Source of the DNA: Vigna angularis
Taxonomy: Eukaryota; Streptophyta; Magnoliopsida; Fabales; Fabaceae
Length of the DNA stretch: 64,000 nucleotides
Reading direction: 5' to 3'
NCBI RefSeq assembly: GCF_016808095.1
Contig: NC_068971.1
Coordinates: forward strand, 26,618,131-26,682,130
Part shown: positions 1 to 12,500 of the stretch, piece after piece
Layout of the letters: each line of letters starts with the position of its first letter
How positions within the stretch are numbered: position 1 is the first letter of the stretch
Notes under the pieces: model-generated
The model's database searches: none
Seen by the model: only the letters and a program-made list of their open reading frames with translations
Told to the model about the DNA's origin: nothing
Program-made: the position numbers and the translations under genes

Positions 1-1879
1 TTAGAGTCTTGAATAGATAAATCTATAATATTTTTCTCTCTTAGAAACATCTTTTTCTTTATCACCATCTATAATATAATAAAAAAATACTAACTAATAA
101 TATTAAAACACAAAATAATAAATAATTAAATTAAATTAGATAGGTTGGTGAGCCAAGCTCACCACAGGTTCAATCCAGTGAATCAGATTCTAAGTGAATC
201 GAGTTAAAAACTAGCCAACAAAAAAAAAGTTACATTTTTTTTTTCAAAACCAACTTACTTATAGAGGTTTTATTCAAACCTTTTAATCTTCCACTGCTAT
301 TGTATTCTTTATCACCCCTTTTGTTTCTTCCTCCGAATCAAGAACACCCCATTTTTCCTTTTCGACGACACTGGCCTCTCAAATTCCTATGCAATTAAGA
401 TGAGGTTAAAGTCAAGCGCAACGGAAGGTATTGAATATTTCCACGCGATGACATGATAGTTTCCTTCCTCTTGCACATGTACGAATAGAGTTGAAATTTG
501 TCTAGACCCGGCTAGTTAAATCATCTATTTTATATATTTCATTTATTTGTTTATTATACATCGAAGTTTCTTGAAAATGTAATGAATATAATATGAATTT
601 ATTTATAAAACATATATTTCCATTTAAACACGTGTATTAATAAAAAATTATTATTAATTTATAAATTAGAAATTAAATTGATTTCTAATTACTAAGGATT
701 TATTTATTATGATTTTAAATTAATTTTTACTTTTAAAATAGATATTAAATTAGAACCAATAATAATAAATAATTAAAGTTTAAGTTAACTAATGTTAGAA
801 TTAATTTTGATACCAATTTACAAATCACAATGTTATTTTAGCTCTGAAGCTTTTGCAGTTTTTGGTATTCTAAAAATGATGGAAAAAGGAAATAAACAAG
901 TACTAAGTCAATGCGGACACACGAATATTTATATTTTTTAAAATAAAATTTAATTATTTAGAAAAAGAAGTAAGCATCTCGACTTTACGAAGGATCACAC
1001 GAATTTTTATATTTTTATAAACGTGAAAACATCTTTATTTTGATTTATTATTTTTTTAAAATAAAAATATATGTAACAAAAAAAATATTCTTTATTTTTT
1101 AGAATTGTTTATTTAACTTTTGAAAAATAAAATTGAAAATAGTTATCACGCCATGTGTGGGATCTAACCAATACCAAAGGAAACAAATGAAGACCTTCTT
1201 TTTTATGATTTAAAACAAGATACATGTGAGTAGTAAAAATAATGTCCTTAGAAGACAATGCCAAAGTTAAGTGGGGAAAACGTACAATATAATATATATA
1301 ATATTCAAATCAAAAGAAAAAAAATAATGGAGGTGACATACCTTTAGGTACTCCAACTATTTTTTTTCTTAGTACTTGTTGTTGATAGAGCCACTTATTA
1401 TTTTTGCGTGTTTCTCTACTTTTTTCTATTTTGCTTTTTCTATGATAGGGTGTATATTTATATACACATATGGTAATATTTTTAATTGTGAATTAATTGG
1501 TAATAATCAAAAAAGGAAGAGAAATGGTCTTGGTTGTAATATAAATCAAATCAGAAATATACAAGACATTCATTATAACTATTGTCATAACCTTTGTCAA
1601 TCTTTAGGATTATATCTTTTTTCCTTTAAAAAGAAACAGATGTCGCAAATCGTAGTATAATACCAAGATATTATTTCTAATTATCATCAGGAATATTATT
1701 TATAATTATTGACATAATATTTATTCAAATTATTACCACATTAAAAAAATTCATTTATCTAGAAACCAATATTTCAAAAAAAATTTTAATGATGTGTGTT
1801 ATGAGGGTTATGAAAAACAAAGAGGAGATGAAGATATACACAAAACTCTTGGATTCTTGGGCTCTTGGGTTAAATTAAA

Positions 1880-1927
<48 letters not shown>

Positions 1928-3131
1928 TTTTTAAAAAAATTATTTTTTTTTCTTTATCCACCATTAATTATTATTTTTTTTTTATTTTTTTTTTCATTTT
2001 TTATTTTTTATTTTTATTGATTTATTTCAACAAAATTGGATGCTGACAATAATAAAAACTATATTAGATATCAATAACTTTTTTATATAAAATAGTTTCT
2101 AATTAGTTAATATAATGACTAATCAGTTTTTGTTTTTAAATATGATTATTTTTAATGATTAGTATAATGAAGAAAAAATTTTCACAGAATAAGATTAAAT
2201 AATTCAAATTGAGTTTTGGATCAATGGTTTAAGAGTATAATTTTTTCTCTTTAATTTTGAATTTGCACTTTGTTATTATTATTTACAATTTTCTTTTATA
2301 AATCAAATTAAAAGTCATTTGAGTCTTGATTTAATTATTAAATACAAATTAGATTGAATCATTTTGACTTAATTTGTATTAGTTGTTTAACTAATTACAA
2401 AACAAAATTGAATATTTTCGACCAAAATTTTTAGTTGTTAAAGATAAATCCATAACTAATATGATGGAATTAGTGACCGAAATTAAGTGATGACAAAAAC
2501 TCTAATCAGAAAATTATTTGTGACCGATTTTTCATTTGGTTGCTAATTTAGCAATCGAAATTTTGGTAATTAACTAGTGGTTATTTTTTGACTTTTGTAC
2601 TTGTTTCTTAATTATTTTTTAATTTGTAATTTTATTTTTTTATTGATAATTATTTAAATAATTATTATTAAGGAATTTTTCGTTGTTTTATTTATTATTT
2701 ATTATTTTTAATTTGTTATTTTTTATATTTATTAATTGTTTAAATATTAATTATTATGTAATTATTTATTTATTTTTTGTATTGATTTCTTATTTTAATT
2801 TTAATTTGTAATTTTTTATATTTATTTTTAATATATTTGATTAATAGAGATGGTTAGAACTAGAGGTGTACCATCTTCTAGACACTCATACAGGTGATTT
2901 CATTAAGTGTATAGTACAAATCATACACCACAGAGATATGATAATTATTAAAAAATTTGTTTAAACTACATAGAATTTTAATTACAAAGTTTAACCTCTT
3001 AATAATTTAGTCTTTAAGACTTTCACACACCCAATAAGAACGAACATAATTGATTAAAAAATCAATTTAGTGTTATCAAAACTAATAAATGACTTCCTTT
3101 TGACTATATCAACTGTTTCCAATGTGGGCTT
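1..3131. other. AT-rich intergenic DNA
   Basis: I see no coding sequence here. The longest open frame (near 1376-1660) lacks coding character. The stretch holds a (TA)n tract at 1889-1924 and poly-T/poly-A low complexity. Around 2420-2570 short motifs of the type GTGACCGAAATT and GGTTGCTAATTTAGCAA recur in both orientations. They resemble decayed subterminal repeats of plant CACTA elements, but no element ends were found. Confidence 0.6.
1889..1924. repeat. (TA)n microsatellite, 36 bp
   Basis: Uninterrupted TA dinucleotide run seen directly in the sequence. Confidence 0.95.
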
Positions 3132-5300
3132 TGTAACGTCCTAGTTTCAGGGTGTCACGGATTGTATTTAAAATAAGATGTTTCAAAATCCTCTTAATGC
3201 AAAAAACAGTACTAATTAAAAAATTTCTACATTTAAAACATGAGGAATTAAAAAAAAAGTCTTAACTTTACCAAAAATATAATCCAATTACAAAATTCCA
3301 AAATTAATAAAATAGACCCAAAAATAAAAATAATCCATTTACATTATTTCTGAAATTTATAACTCAAAACTATAAATAAACCAAGGCTGCTCTCCAATCT
3401 CACATCTCTATCATGCATCTGGAGCATATGTTACATCCCTTGCTCCCATATAACTAAGGGTCATACAATTATCACAAGACACAGACAACCACAAACAAAC
3501 AAATATGGATAAGCTACCACAACACAACCAATAATAATAAAATTTGTACATAGCAAGCAAGTACAACTTAATAACAATGGGTCATCTACAACATTATCCT
3601 TACTAACTGAATCATTTGTATACCATGATCATCATCAACATCCTCATTAACTATATCACGACTATACCATCAATGTTATTCTTATCAATATCGTCTCCAA
3701 ACACATTGTCAATACGAATTCCTAACATCATTAAGAAGGACCTTGGTTTGTCTCCTTACCTAACCATACCACCTGTAGCTTCCCCATACAGACCCGTTCG
3801 TGTCGTCTTGCCCTCATGGCTAAAGGACATGTTTCCCTATCACACAAGGACTAGGCGAAACATCATTCTCATATACAAAGAATGTACAATACTCGAACGC
3901 CACTCTTTTTTTGAACACAAGGCCAAAGAGAACCCTTATCCCGTATCACATGGTAGATAGTCCAAAGTTCAAGAATTACTAGGTACACGATAGACACGTC
4001 CCTCTCTTCAAGTGTATACTGCTAACAAGACCTCAACTTCACTTTCAAGGTATTAAAATTCGTAACTCAATATATGTGTCTTCACCTATTAGTTTTATTA
4101 TATATTTATTTGAACTCCTTTATTTATCTATTATAAATATTACCTTTAAATTTCACTTATTGTTTTTATTAACATTTTGTCTCTTTCCTTGCAAAGATAA
4201 AAATGTCATCAATGGACTTACGGTCCCACTAGTCCAGATTCGTGAAGGATAGAAACCCCAAAAAAAGTTGCAAGTTCATAATACAATTGCAGAAAATCAC
4301 AAAATGCGAAAAGTAGAAAACAAAACCCCAATTTGAAAACACTAACCCCAAATCGCATCAACAATATGTTTGGGAGAAAAACTGATTGGTTTTCTTTTGA
4401 GAGTGAATCATCCATTTGGGAAAAATAATTTAGGGTTTACTTATCTGAATAAGGAGAAAATCCTAATTCCTAATCAATTTCTTAATTATAATAAAATAAA
4501 AACCTTAACCCTAATTTATTTCTAATTATAATTAGAAAGGAAACATAACCCTAATCTATTCATAATTTTAATTAAATGTCAACCTTAAATGCTACTGATA
4601 TGCCTTTTAAAAATTTTCTCTTCCCAAATTTGTTTAAAAAGAAAAAAGAAACATCATGAATCACCCAATTAGAGCACAAACATCACACCATCTTTCAAAA
4701 CATTTAAAATTAACAACTGCAAATATCAATAATAAACATAAGGTAAGTTTTCCATACCTTGGTCAATTCTAGAGCTTTAATGAAACCAAATTAATCCACC
4801 ATTGACTCTCAAGTTTTTCCTATCTTATCGAGAAATTCCTTTCTCCTACTAAAATTCCAGTTTTACGATGCTCTATTTTTCTTTCTCTCAATTCTTTATA
4901 TGTCTCTCTTTTACGTTTTTTCTCTTTCTATTTTTCCTTTAATAAGCCCTCTTTTTTTAATTAAAATCTATTAGAAGGTAACTACCTAGATAATGTTTCC
5001 TTAAATATCTCAACTTTTAAAACATAATTGCTTCATTCAAAACTATTATCTTTTAGCTTATTTTATTTCAAGTACAGGCCTTTACTTCTTACACCCCCTA
5101 TTTATAATTTTTGCATCGCAAAACACAAAGGGTAAAAGACATTCTTACCCTCAGGCAAAAATATAATTCCATTAAACAAAGGTTTCTCATAAACCTTTCT
5201 CCCTGGGATTTGAACTCACATCCATTCAATCCTAGACAACCATCTTTACCAACTAGCCAACACATCACATTGAGAATATTACACATTACAATTTAACAAT
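3132..5300. other. Non-coding, possibly LTR-derived DNA
   Basis: No credible gene. The stretch opens with TGTAACG followed by a GGTGTCACGG motif, as plant Ty3/gypsy LTRs often do, and a TTACA motif at about 5089-5093 could be the matching end. No target-site duplication flanks these points, so an old solo LTR is only a suggestion. The open frames at 3616-3960 and 4218-4415 show no recognisable domain. Confidence 0.25.
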
Positions 5301-5700
5301 CATACAATAACATGTGTTGCGCTTATATCAACAAAGTAAATAAATAACATAAAAATTTATGTTTAAGTCAAGACTTGAACACATTTCTCAAGTCTTACAG
5401 GCTTGAGGTCAATGATTCACTCTACTACGAGAGTCTTGAAGGTTCAAATGTGTGTCCTTATGCCACCGTTCGTCTTATTTGTCTGTTCGGTCGAACTTGG
5501 AAGTTACCCATAGAAGGTATTCCGATGTCAAAGTCAATAAAGACTTGGTTGTTCAAGCAATTAATGGATATTAAATGTCATCACCTACCTCTTTATCTCA
5601 AACTTGTATTTATAGATTTCGATATAGGCTTTAGATTAACGACGACCTAATTACAATCCAATTGATTATAATCGTACTTTGTATTAAATTGATATTTGTT
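5301..5700. other. Non-coding stretch beside the copia element
   Basis: No gene recognised. An open frame at 5375-5650 shows no known motif. This position is where the 3' LTR of the adjacent minus-strand copia element would be expected, but neither LTR boundaries nor a polypurine tract could be identified. Confidence 0.3.
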
Positions 5701-5759
5701 AGGGATAATTTCTTTGTAGGCTGATGATTTGGGCTCTTATCGTCGTCGCCGATCTCATA

Positions 5760-6640
5760 GTTATGTGCAATCGTGTTTGTGCTATGGTTGACTCAGTACG
5801 ACCGTCTAATCCAAGTATGATCGTACAGTCATACGGTACATCTTATTCGTGGGATCTCCAAACACAAAGATTGAGTTACCATCACTTGTTTGTTTGCAAG
5901 TGGCTTAAATTCCAATTCCCTCTATGTTTCTAAAATCATATTCCTTCCCAAGGGTTTTGTAAGAGGATCTGTTAGATTTCGTTCTGACTTCATATAATCA
6001 ATTACAATAGATCCACTCTTTAGCAACTACTTCACCAAATTATGTCTCAATTGTATATATGTATACTTTTTTTAGCTATAGTTATTAGCGATTTACAATC
6101 ATAATGTATTGACATAAATGGGGTTGGTTTCATTCTTAGTGAAATTTGTGCTAATTTTTCAACCACTCAGCCTTACTACAAGTCATTTCAAGAGCAACAA
6201 ACTCATATTTCATTGTTGATCTTGTAATAATTGTTTGCTTGGTTGATCTCCATGTAATTGAACCACCCTCAAGTGTGAATACATAACAACTAGTGGATTT
6301 CGTCTCATATGAATCAGAGATCCAGTTAGCATCATTGTAGCGGGAAATCCACTATATTCAATGACATAATTCATTGAACCTCTTAAGTATCTCATAAGTC
6401 ATGCAAATGCATCTCAATGTTTCTGATTTGGACATTGAGTGTACCTATTTAGTCTACCTACTACATAAGCAATAGCAGGTCTTGAAAAGTTCATCAAATG
6501 TAGTAAACTCCAAGTTATCTAGGCATACTAAGGTTGAGAAATAGATTCTCTTTTTTTTTCATTAATTTAAAATTAGCATCATAAAGGGTACTCGCTAGTT
6601 TGAAGTCATAATACCCAAACTTCTTAAGAAGTTTCTCAAT
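5760..6640 (-). pseudogene. copia RNase H region (broken)
   Basis: On the minus strand, 6395-6210 reads as a copia RNase H start ([16 protein letters not shown] near its N-terminus). Further fragments in shifted frames reach about 5760 and include a match to the family's usual DPLTK-type motif near 5960. In copia elements this domain removes the RNA strand during reverse transcription. Several frame changes and stops break it. Confidence 0.75.
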
Positions 6641-6646
6641 GTATTG

Positions 6647-6922
6647 TTATTGGAATAGTAATATACTATCTCTCTTCCTTATGATTTTAACACCTAAAAT
6701 CACATTGACTTCACCCATGTTTTTCATTTCAAATTTTGATCGTAAAAACAATTTAGTTCTAGCAACAATCTCAGTAAAGACTAACATGACATCCACATAC
6801 AAACATATAATGACATAATAACTATTTTTCAGATTTAGCGTGCACACATTTATCAACATCATTAGATGAAAATTCATTACAAAGTAACACATTATCAAGT
6901 GTTTCAAGCCATTATTTTAGTG
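6647..6922 (-). pseudogene. copia reverse transcriptase, C-terminal part
   Basis: The frame contains the copia RT core: the catalytic YVDD box reads YVDV, followed by the FEMKNMGEVNVILGVKI segment typical of the family. The last catalytic aspartate is therefore lost. Upstream the match continues to 6922, directly beside the TTTGT repeat that marks the nested insertion; the other half of the domain resumes at 9588. Confidence 0.85.
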
Positions 6923-6927
6923 TTTGT
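6923..6927. repeat. Target-site duplication TTTGT, left copy
   Basis: TTTGT directly precedes the TGTAAGATCC end of the insertion. The identical pentamer at 9583-9587 follows its other end (TGTTACA). Five bases is the usual duplication length for plant LTR retrotransposons. Confidence 0.85.
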
Positions 6928-7108
6928 TGTAAGATCCTTGAAAATATTTGTTAGATACTAGAAAAAAAAAATTAGTGAATAGTAAAAAAAATTATTTTTG
7001 GAAAGGATAAGTGTTACACGTAGCTTTGAGATCAGATTTCACCAATTTGCAAATAAAAAATTATTTTTGTAATAGTAAAATGAATAGTAAAAATGAATAG
7101 TAAATTTT

Positions 7109-7122
7109 TTTACTATAAATAG
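7109..7122 (+). promoter_or_regulatory. TATA-box candidate of the inserted LTR
   Basis: ACTATAAATAGCC lies about 180 bp inside the insertion on the plus strand, a plausible U3/R border for the LTR. Confidence 0.45.
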
Positions 7123-7500
7123 CCAAGGGGGGGAGGCTGGAAATTTACACCAAAATTCTAGAGAAATTGTGAGAGAAGAGAGTTGGAGTAAATTCTAGTT
7201 GAAGAGGGGAAATTCTGGAAGTTTCCGGAGAACGGTTTGAGAAGAGGAAACTAAGTCTGGAATAGAGGTAAGGGGAGCTAACTTTGAGTATTTCCTTTTG
7301 TATTATCTTGAGTCTGGAATATGCTATATTCTGCTTTTGTCTGATCTTTAATCTTGAATATGGAGTATTTTGTTTCTGTATGATCTTGAAATTTAAATAA
7401 GAGTATGCTTCTGTGATGATATCCAAGTGTGATAGTTGTAAAATGTGATATTGATTATGTTATGCCATTTGTATGTTGTAGTTGTTTATTTTTTTTTATT

Positions 7501-7960
7501 TTGGAAGGATTAGAAATTGTCTAACCGGCTCTGCCAGATTCAATTTCTTGTTTCCCCAAACATTTTATTGCTTTCCTTATTTATTTTTATTGCATTTTTG
7601 GAAGGATTAGAAGTAGTCTAACCGGCTCTGCCAGATTCAACTTCTTGTTTCCCCAAACTATTTATTGCTTTACTTATTTATTTTATTGCATTTTTGGAAG
7701 GATTAGAAGTTGTCTAACCGGCTCTGCCAGATTCAACTTCTTGTTTCCCCAGACATGTTATTGTTCGCGTTATTTAATTATATTGTATTTTTGGATGGAT
7801 TAGAAGTTGTCTAACCGGCTCTGCCAGATTCAACTTCTTGTTTCCCCAGAAATTTTATTGTTTTATAATTTTTTTTTATTGCATCTTTCTGGAAGGATGA
7901 GAAGTTGTCTAACCGGCTATGCCAGATTCAACTTCTTGATTCCCCTAAATTTTTATATTA
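7501..7960 (+). repeat. Tandem array, five units of about 97 bp
   Basis: Units begin at 7501, 7598, 7694, 7791 and 7890. Each opens with TTGGAAGGATTAGAAGT or a close variant, has CTAACCGGCTCTGCCAGATT in the middle, and ends in a CTTCTTGTTTCCCC segment followed by an AT-rich spacer. The units are highly alike, so the array expanded recently or is kept uniform. It lies just downstream of the candidate LTR promoter. Confidence 0.9.
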
Positions 7961-8978
7961 ATATTATTTTGATGGTAATGGGAGCTAATTATTTTTGTAT
8001 GAATTTATTTTATAAAATATTTGCATATGAATGTTGAACTGGTGTGCTCTTGTGAAACTATTTTATGACTTTTATTGTATTGGGTATGGTGACTGAAACT
8101 GTGAAATTGTACATGTTGTGATGTGATGAATTTAATCTGTTCTGAATGAGTTTGTTGGCTGAAATTGATCTTGTTGGAAGGTCTGAATTAAGGGTTCTGA
8201 AATAGCTTATATATGGGTATTAAATAGATGTACAAATATTGTTTGAGGTTGCTATGAGAGGAAGTGAACACATTAAAATTTGGCATTTCAAATTTAGAGC
8301 ATAAGAGAACATGGTAGATAATTTAAATAAATCAATTGTTAATTATTGAGGGCCTTTCTTTGTTGGTAGGATAGAGGAACCTTAAAAACCTGAGTTGGCA
8401 CATCCCTGATCATAGAGCAGCCCTGGCCTGGTCCAGTCAGTTGTGACTAGTCATATGTGCTGGCGTCGAAGGTGAGTCTGATGCGTTCAGACATCTGGGT
8501 CCTCTCCGGTGACCAATTGGAGTAAAGAAAAATCTATACTAGAATGAAAATAAAATAAAACAAGTTGATTGTAGATGCATAATATTATCATGGTAAAAAT
8601 TTCATATATATTTTATTACATTGAGCCCAGACTTTAATATGTAGTTCCTAGGATATGTTGATATATTTTGGTTGATCCATAATCTTTGTTTGGTGAAAAT
8701 ATGTTGAGTTATACTCGTTATGGGCAAAATGAGTTTATAATATGAAGCATGATATTTGGCAATATGTTTAATTTATTGATACCAAAACGGGTTATTATGA
8801 ATTCATGATTAAAGAATGAACATGATTGAGTTAGGTGGATAAGAGGGTATGAATTGTTGGTTTTATGAAATGTTGGGGTGGATATGAGAAATTCATTACT
8901 TATGAAATGATATTACTACCGGGAGTAGTATGATCGAGTTATACCATGAGAGTTTGGTATGAACAAAGTAACATTGAG

Positions 8979-9095
8979 GTTTATAGAAGCAGGCAGAGAG
9001 GGGTCTGACCATAAGGCTTCAGAAAGTAAGACATAGTATATAAGTGAGGCTTAAGGAAGCAGGCAGAGAGCAGTCTGACCATAAGGCTTCATGAG
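8979..9095 (+). repeat. Short tandem duplication inside the LTR
   Basis: Two units of about 65 bp share AAGCAGGCAGAGAG, a CAGTCTGACCATAAGGCTTC-like segment and a following GTAAG. They lie in the downstream half of the solo-LTR-like insertion. Confidence 0.7.
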
Positions 9096-9582
9096 TAAGC
9101 ATGGTACACTTGTAAGATTTATGGAAATGAGAAAGATGATTTTGATAACGATGAATTAATGACATCGGAATAATGATATTTTATCAATTGCAAAAATACA
9201 TGATTATAATATTTTTATTACAAGTTTAATGATTTTATGATATGGTTGGCTTACCCTTATTTGTTTGTACTATGATCATATAACTCATGTTATATGTGAT
9301 TAGATAATGTTGCAGATGCGGTTGAAAAAGCTTAGAGATGAGAGAGATGCGGGGAAAAACTTTCAGGGATTTTTGTAAAAAGAATAAATTTGTATTGGGA
9401 AGATTATGTTGTGTAAAACTTATAAGTTGAAATTTCAATGTTGAAGACTATATTGTTTAAAGTTTGTATGTTTGGTATTGTACTTTGGAGTAATTGAAAT
9501 AAAGTTTGATTGTTTATATGAGATATCAAATTAATTTAGTCTCTACTATCAGTAATACCCTTTAAAATATTTGGGTGTTACA

Positions 9583-9587
9583 TTTGT
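9583..9587. repeat. Target-site duplication TTTGT, right copy
   Basis: Matches 6923-6927 exactly. The copia RT match resumes immediately beyond it. Confidence 0.85.
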
Positions 9588-10102
9588 TTCAACCCATACA
9601 AAAATTTTAAAAGTTTACATATTGTATTCTCTTGAATAGGTTCAACACACCCTTCAGGTTGAGTCATATAAATTTTCTCCTCCAAATCATCATTCAGAAA
9701 GGCAGTTTTAACATTGATTTAGTGTATCACTAGCTTATAGATAGTTGTTAGAGCTAATAATACTCGAATAAAGGAAATCTTAGTCATATGGGAAAAAGTA
9801 TCAAAGTAATTTATGTTGGGTTTTTGATTAAAATTTTTTGCTACTAATCTTGCCTTATACTTCTTTATCGATCCATTAAGGTTATAGTTTTTCTTAAAGA
9901 TCCATTTACAGCCAATGGGTCTTGATCCTTTAGGCAAATCTACTAAGGTAAAAGTATTATTTTTCTGAATTAACTCAATTTCAGTTTTAATGGCCTTATC
10001 CCATTGTTTTGCACCAAGAGCACTAATAGCCTCTACAAAGCTTGTTCGATCATTACCAACGAGATAAGTATAAAAGTCATATTCAAAAGAAGTTTCCTTC
10101 AT
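9588..10102 (-). pseudogene. copia reverse transcriptase, N-terminal part
   Basis: The frame 10102-9719 carries a typical RVT_2 start: an AKQWDKAIKTEIE segment, then LVDLPKGSRPIGCKWIFKK and YKARLVAKNF. A stop near 9716 interrupts it, after which the match continues in frame to the insertion border at 9588. This is the template- and primer-holding half of the polymerase, separated from its catalytic half by 2.66 kb of inserted DNA. Confidence 0.9.
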
Positions 10103-10363
10103 CTATCTTTTACTTCTTCTCAAATCCTTACACATGGTAATAGGTTCAAAAGTCTCACTAACCTTTAAGGGAAAAACATGTTCAAAAAAATCAACATTTT
10201 TTGCCTCCACTATAGTATTACGCTCAATCACATCACTTTTAAGAACAAGAAACCTATAGGAAGTAATATGTTCAGCATAGCCTAAGAATATATAATCAGA
10301 GGTTTTAGAGTCTATTTTCATTTTCTTATGATCTGGTAAAATTACCTTAGCTAGGCCTTCCAC
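10103..10363 (-). pseudogene. copia integrase C-terminal / linker region
   Basis: The 86-residue frame matches the segment that follows the copia integrase core, with the motif FLGYAEHITSYRFLV (usual form: LGY....KGYR). It abuts the RT frame directly, with a stop between the two. Confidence 0.75.
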
Positions 10364-10367
10364 ACTC

Positions 10368-10760
10368 TTAGATATTAAAGAGTAGGTTGATAAGATTTCC
10401 GCAACTCATAGGGAGTTCTACCAGTTTTCTTATTAGATATCCTATTTTGTAAAAAAAACATGGAGTAAGAAGGGTTTCTCCCCAAAGGTTATCAGGTGCA
10501 CTAAAGCTAATAAGCATGACATTTATCATTTCTTTAAGATTTTTATTCTTTATCTTGACTACACCATTAGACTCAGGTGAATATGGTGGATTTATTTCAT
10601 GGATAATACCTTCTTTAACACAATATTCATTAAACAATACATATTCATCACCTCTATCTGATATAATCCTATTAATTTTCTTGTTCAATTGACTTTCTAC
10701 TTCTATTTTATAAGTTAAAAACACATCAAAGGTTTCATCCTTATGCTTGAATAAGTACAC
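10368..10760 (-). pseudogene. copia integrase catalytic core (partial)
   Basis: The frame holds the family segments ISDRGDEY (second catalytic aspartate), GIIHEINPPYSPESNGVV (the catalytic glutamate is the E of PESNG) and a WGETLL segment. The N-terminal HHCC zinc part and first aspartate are not intact. The 5' side of the reading frame runs into the local duplication at 10.64-11.24 kb. Confidence 0.85.
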
Positions 10761-11240
10761 TTTGGTGTATTTAGAATAATCATCTATAAAGGTTACAGAA
10801 TATTTTTATCGCCTCTAAACATGGTTTTTCTCAAATTAGCTAAATTATGAATTAATCTTAACAATTCAGTTTAATAATAAATAACATGTTTTTTTTGTTA
10901 TTTTATATTTCACACATAATCCTCTCAATTTTCTACTAGATAACATGTTTTCTTTATTATTTTATATTTCACCACCTCTATCTTATATAATCCTTTTAAT
11001 TTTATTATTCAATTAACTTTCTACTTCTGCTTTATAAGTTAAAAACACATCAAAGGCTTCATCCTTATGTTTGAATAAGTACACATTAATGTATCTAGAA
11101 TAATCATCTATAAAGGTTACAAAATAATTTTATCGCCTCTAAACATGGTTTGTTTTAAATTAGCTAGATTAGTATGAATTAACCTTAACAATTCAGTTTC
11201 ACAATCTACTATACAACATGTTTTCTTTGTTATTTTATAT
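10639..11240. repeat. Diverged tandem duplication, offset about 324 bp, in copia integrase
   Basis: Integrase-coding DNA from about 10639 recurs from about 10963 (for example ACACATCAAAGG at 10721 and at 11045, and the following AATCATCTATAAAGGTTAC). A short AACATGTTTT...TTATTTTATAT motif recurs near 10885, 10941 and 11217, around the joins. The copies differ at many sites, so the event is old and followed inactivation. Confidence 0.8.
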
Positions 11241-11689
11241 TTTACACATATATCACAATTATTATTCTATTTATATCATGCATATTAATTAACCTTAGTC
11301 GTTGTAATTTCATAACATATTAGGAATTCACACGTCTTAATCTAGCATGCTACATATCATGATTCAACAAAGTAGGTAGAAGAACTTGATTCATTAATAA
11401 TTTTGGAAATAATAAAGAGACCTTGATCATAGTATATCTTCCCCATGAAAACATTATTTTTTTGTCATAACAATATTGTCATATTTAAATAACACTTTAA
11501 CCCTCATTTTTCAGGTAGCGTTACAAAGATTAAATTAGCTATAGTATATGGCATATGTAGCACATTACTCAAGACCAAAGTCTTCCCAGGTATGAGCTTA
11601 AGAAGAACTTTTCCATTTTTTTTAGGACAAGAATTTTCCTGGAATTACCAAGGTAAACATATTCTTCTTCATCCTCTACACTAGTGTAG

Positions 11690-11755
11690 GAAGTAAAAGC
11701 ATTATGTTTGCACATGTGTTTAGTAGCACCAGAGTCTACTACTCACTTGCTCACA
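11690..11755 (-). pseudogene. copia aspartic protease motif (broken)
   Basis: The minus strand reads VVDSGATKHMC, the active-site box of the copia protease. The tryptophan codon normally found just before it is a TGA stop here. Little else of the domain is preserved. Confidence 0.75.
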
Positions 11756-11859
11756 TTAGTCATTAGATTTATTTTTGAAACAATCGCAACAATAGTATCT
11801 TTTCCTTCTGCTATATTTACTCTAGGAGGATTGTCGTTTTTTTCTTTAACATACATTAT

Positions 11860-11990
11860 GGTGCATGATGGTCCAACTTCCCATATACAAAGCAATTTTT
11901 CTTATTCTTAAAAGTGGGGTTAGATTCATTAGGACGAAAATTTCAAAAATTGTTTTTCCTTTTGTGATTAGGTTTATTTTTGTACCTTTT
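11860..11990 (-). pseudogene. copia gag zinc-knuckle remnant
   Basis: The minus strand reads CFVYGKLDHHAP followed by a stop and a cysteine-bearing segment, clearly derived from a CCHC knuckle (CxxCxxxxHxxxxC). The second cysteine has become tyrosine. Confidence 0.6.
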
Positions 11991-12140
11991 TGGAGCAAGT
12001 TTGTTTTCTACCATATTTACTTTGTAGACAAAATTTTGGCCTTTAGAGTAACATACATTTTTCTGTTGGTATCTTCAATGATAATGTGTGTAATAAGCTC
12101 TGGAAGTGACATTTTTTTGTTTTTGTGTTTCAGTTTTTAC

Positions 12141-12500
12141 TTGTAGCAGTCTAAAACAATGACAATTTCTTGATCAGGAGTCTAAAGCAAACTCATCAAG
12201 TATAACTATGTTCTCTACTTTGATATCTTCAAGCAACTTGTGGTACTCACTGATTTGAGTATTTATGTCTTAATCTTCAATTATCTCCCAACGGTAGTAA
12301 TTCCCTATGACGAATCTTTGTCCGATGACATCTTCAGCAATATATTTGAGAATCAACGAATCTCAAATGTCTTTTGCTTCCATATAGGAACAATACACAT
12401 CAAACAAGTCGTTAGACAATGTACTAAGTAAATTTTGTCATCATACTTTGTTTGCATGAATGAAATCTTCAACTCTTTTTGAAGGGATACTAGAGTCGGG
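12141..12500 (-). pseudogene. copia gag (UBN2-type) remnant
   Basis: Minus-strand frames include LSNDLFDVYCSYMEAKDI, KYIAEDVIGQRFVIGNYY and ISEYHKLLEDIKVENI, matching the gag core of plant copia elements, with stops between the pieces. It lies upstream of the knuckle and protease in the expected order. Confidence 0.75.

Larger units (their letters stand above)
6928..9582 (+). mobile_element. Solo-LTR-like insertion, 2655 bp, nested in copia RT
   Basis: The segment starts TGTAAGATCC, ends GGTGTTACA (short inverted TGTAA/TTACA) and has a 5-bp TTTGT duplication on both sides. A TATA-like TATAAATA near 7112 and an AATAAA near 9498 fit an LTR read on the plus strand. No gag or pol coding, no primer-binding site and no second copy of the terminal sequence lie inside, so a large solo LTR, as left by LTR-LTR recombination of a long Ty3/gypsy-type element, is the simplest reading. 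A LARD-type non-coding element is the alternative. It holds a five-copy 97-bp tandem array and a second small duplication. Confidence 0.75.

Noticed and set aside
121..210. A GGTTCAATCC motif with a TGGTGAGCC box as a SINE or tRNA-like promoter
   Set aside because: The A-box match and spacing are poor and there is no tail or target duplication.
7501..7960. The 97-bp array as a CRISPR locus
   Set aside because: Units are tandem without unique spacers of constant size, the genome is eukaryotic and the array sits inside an LTR.
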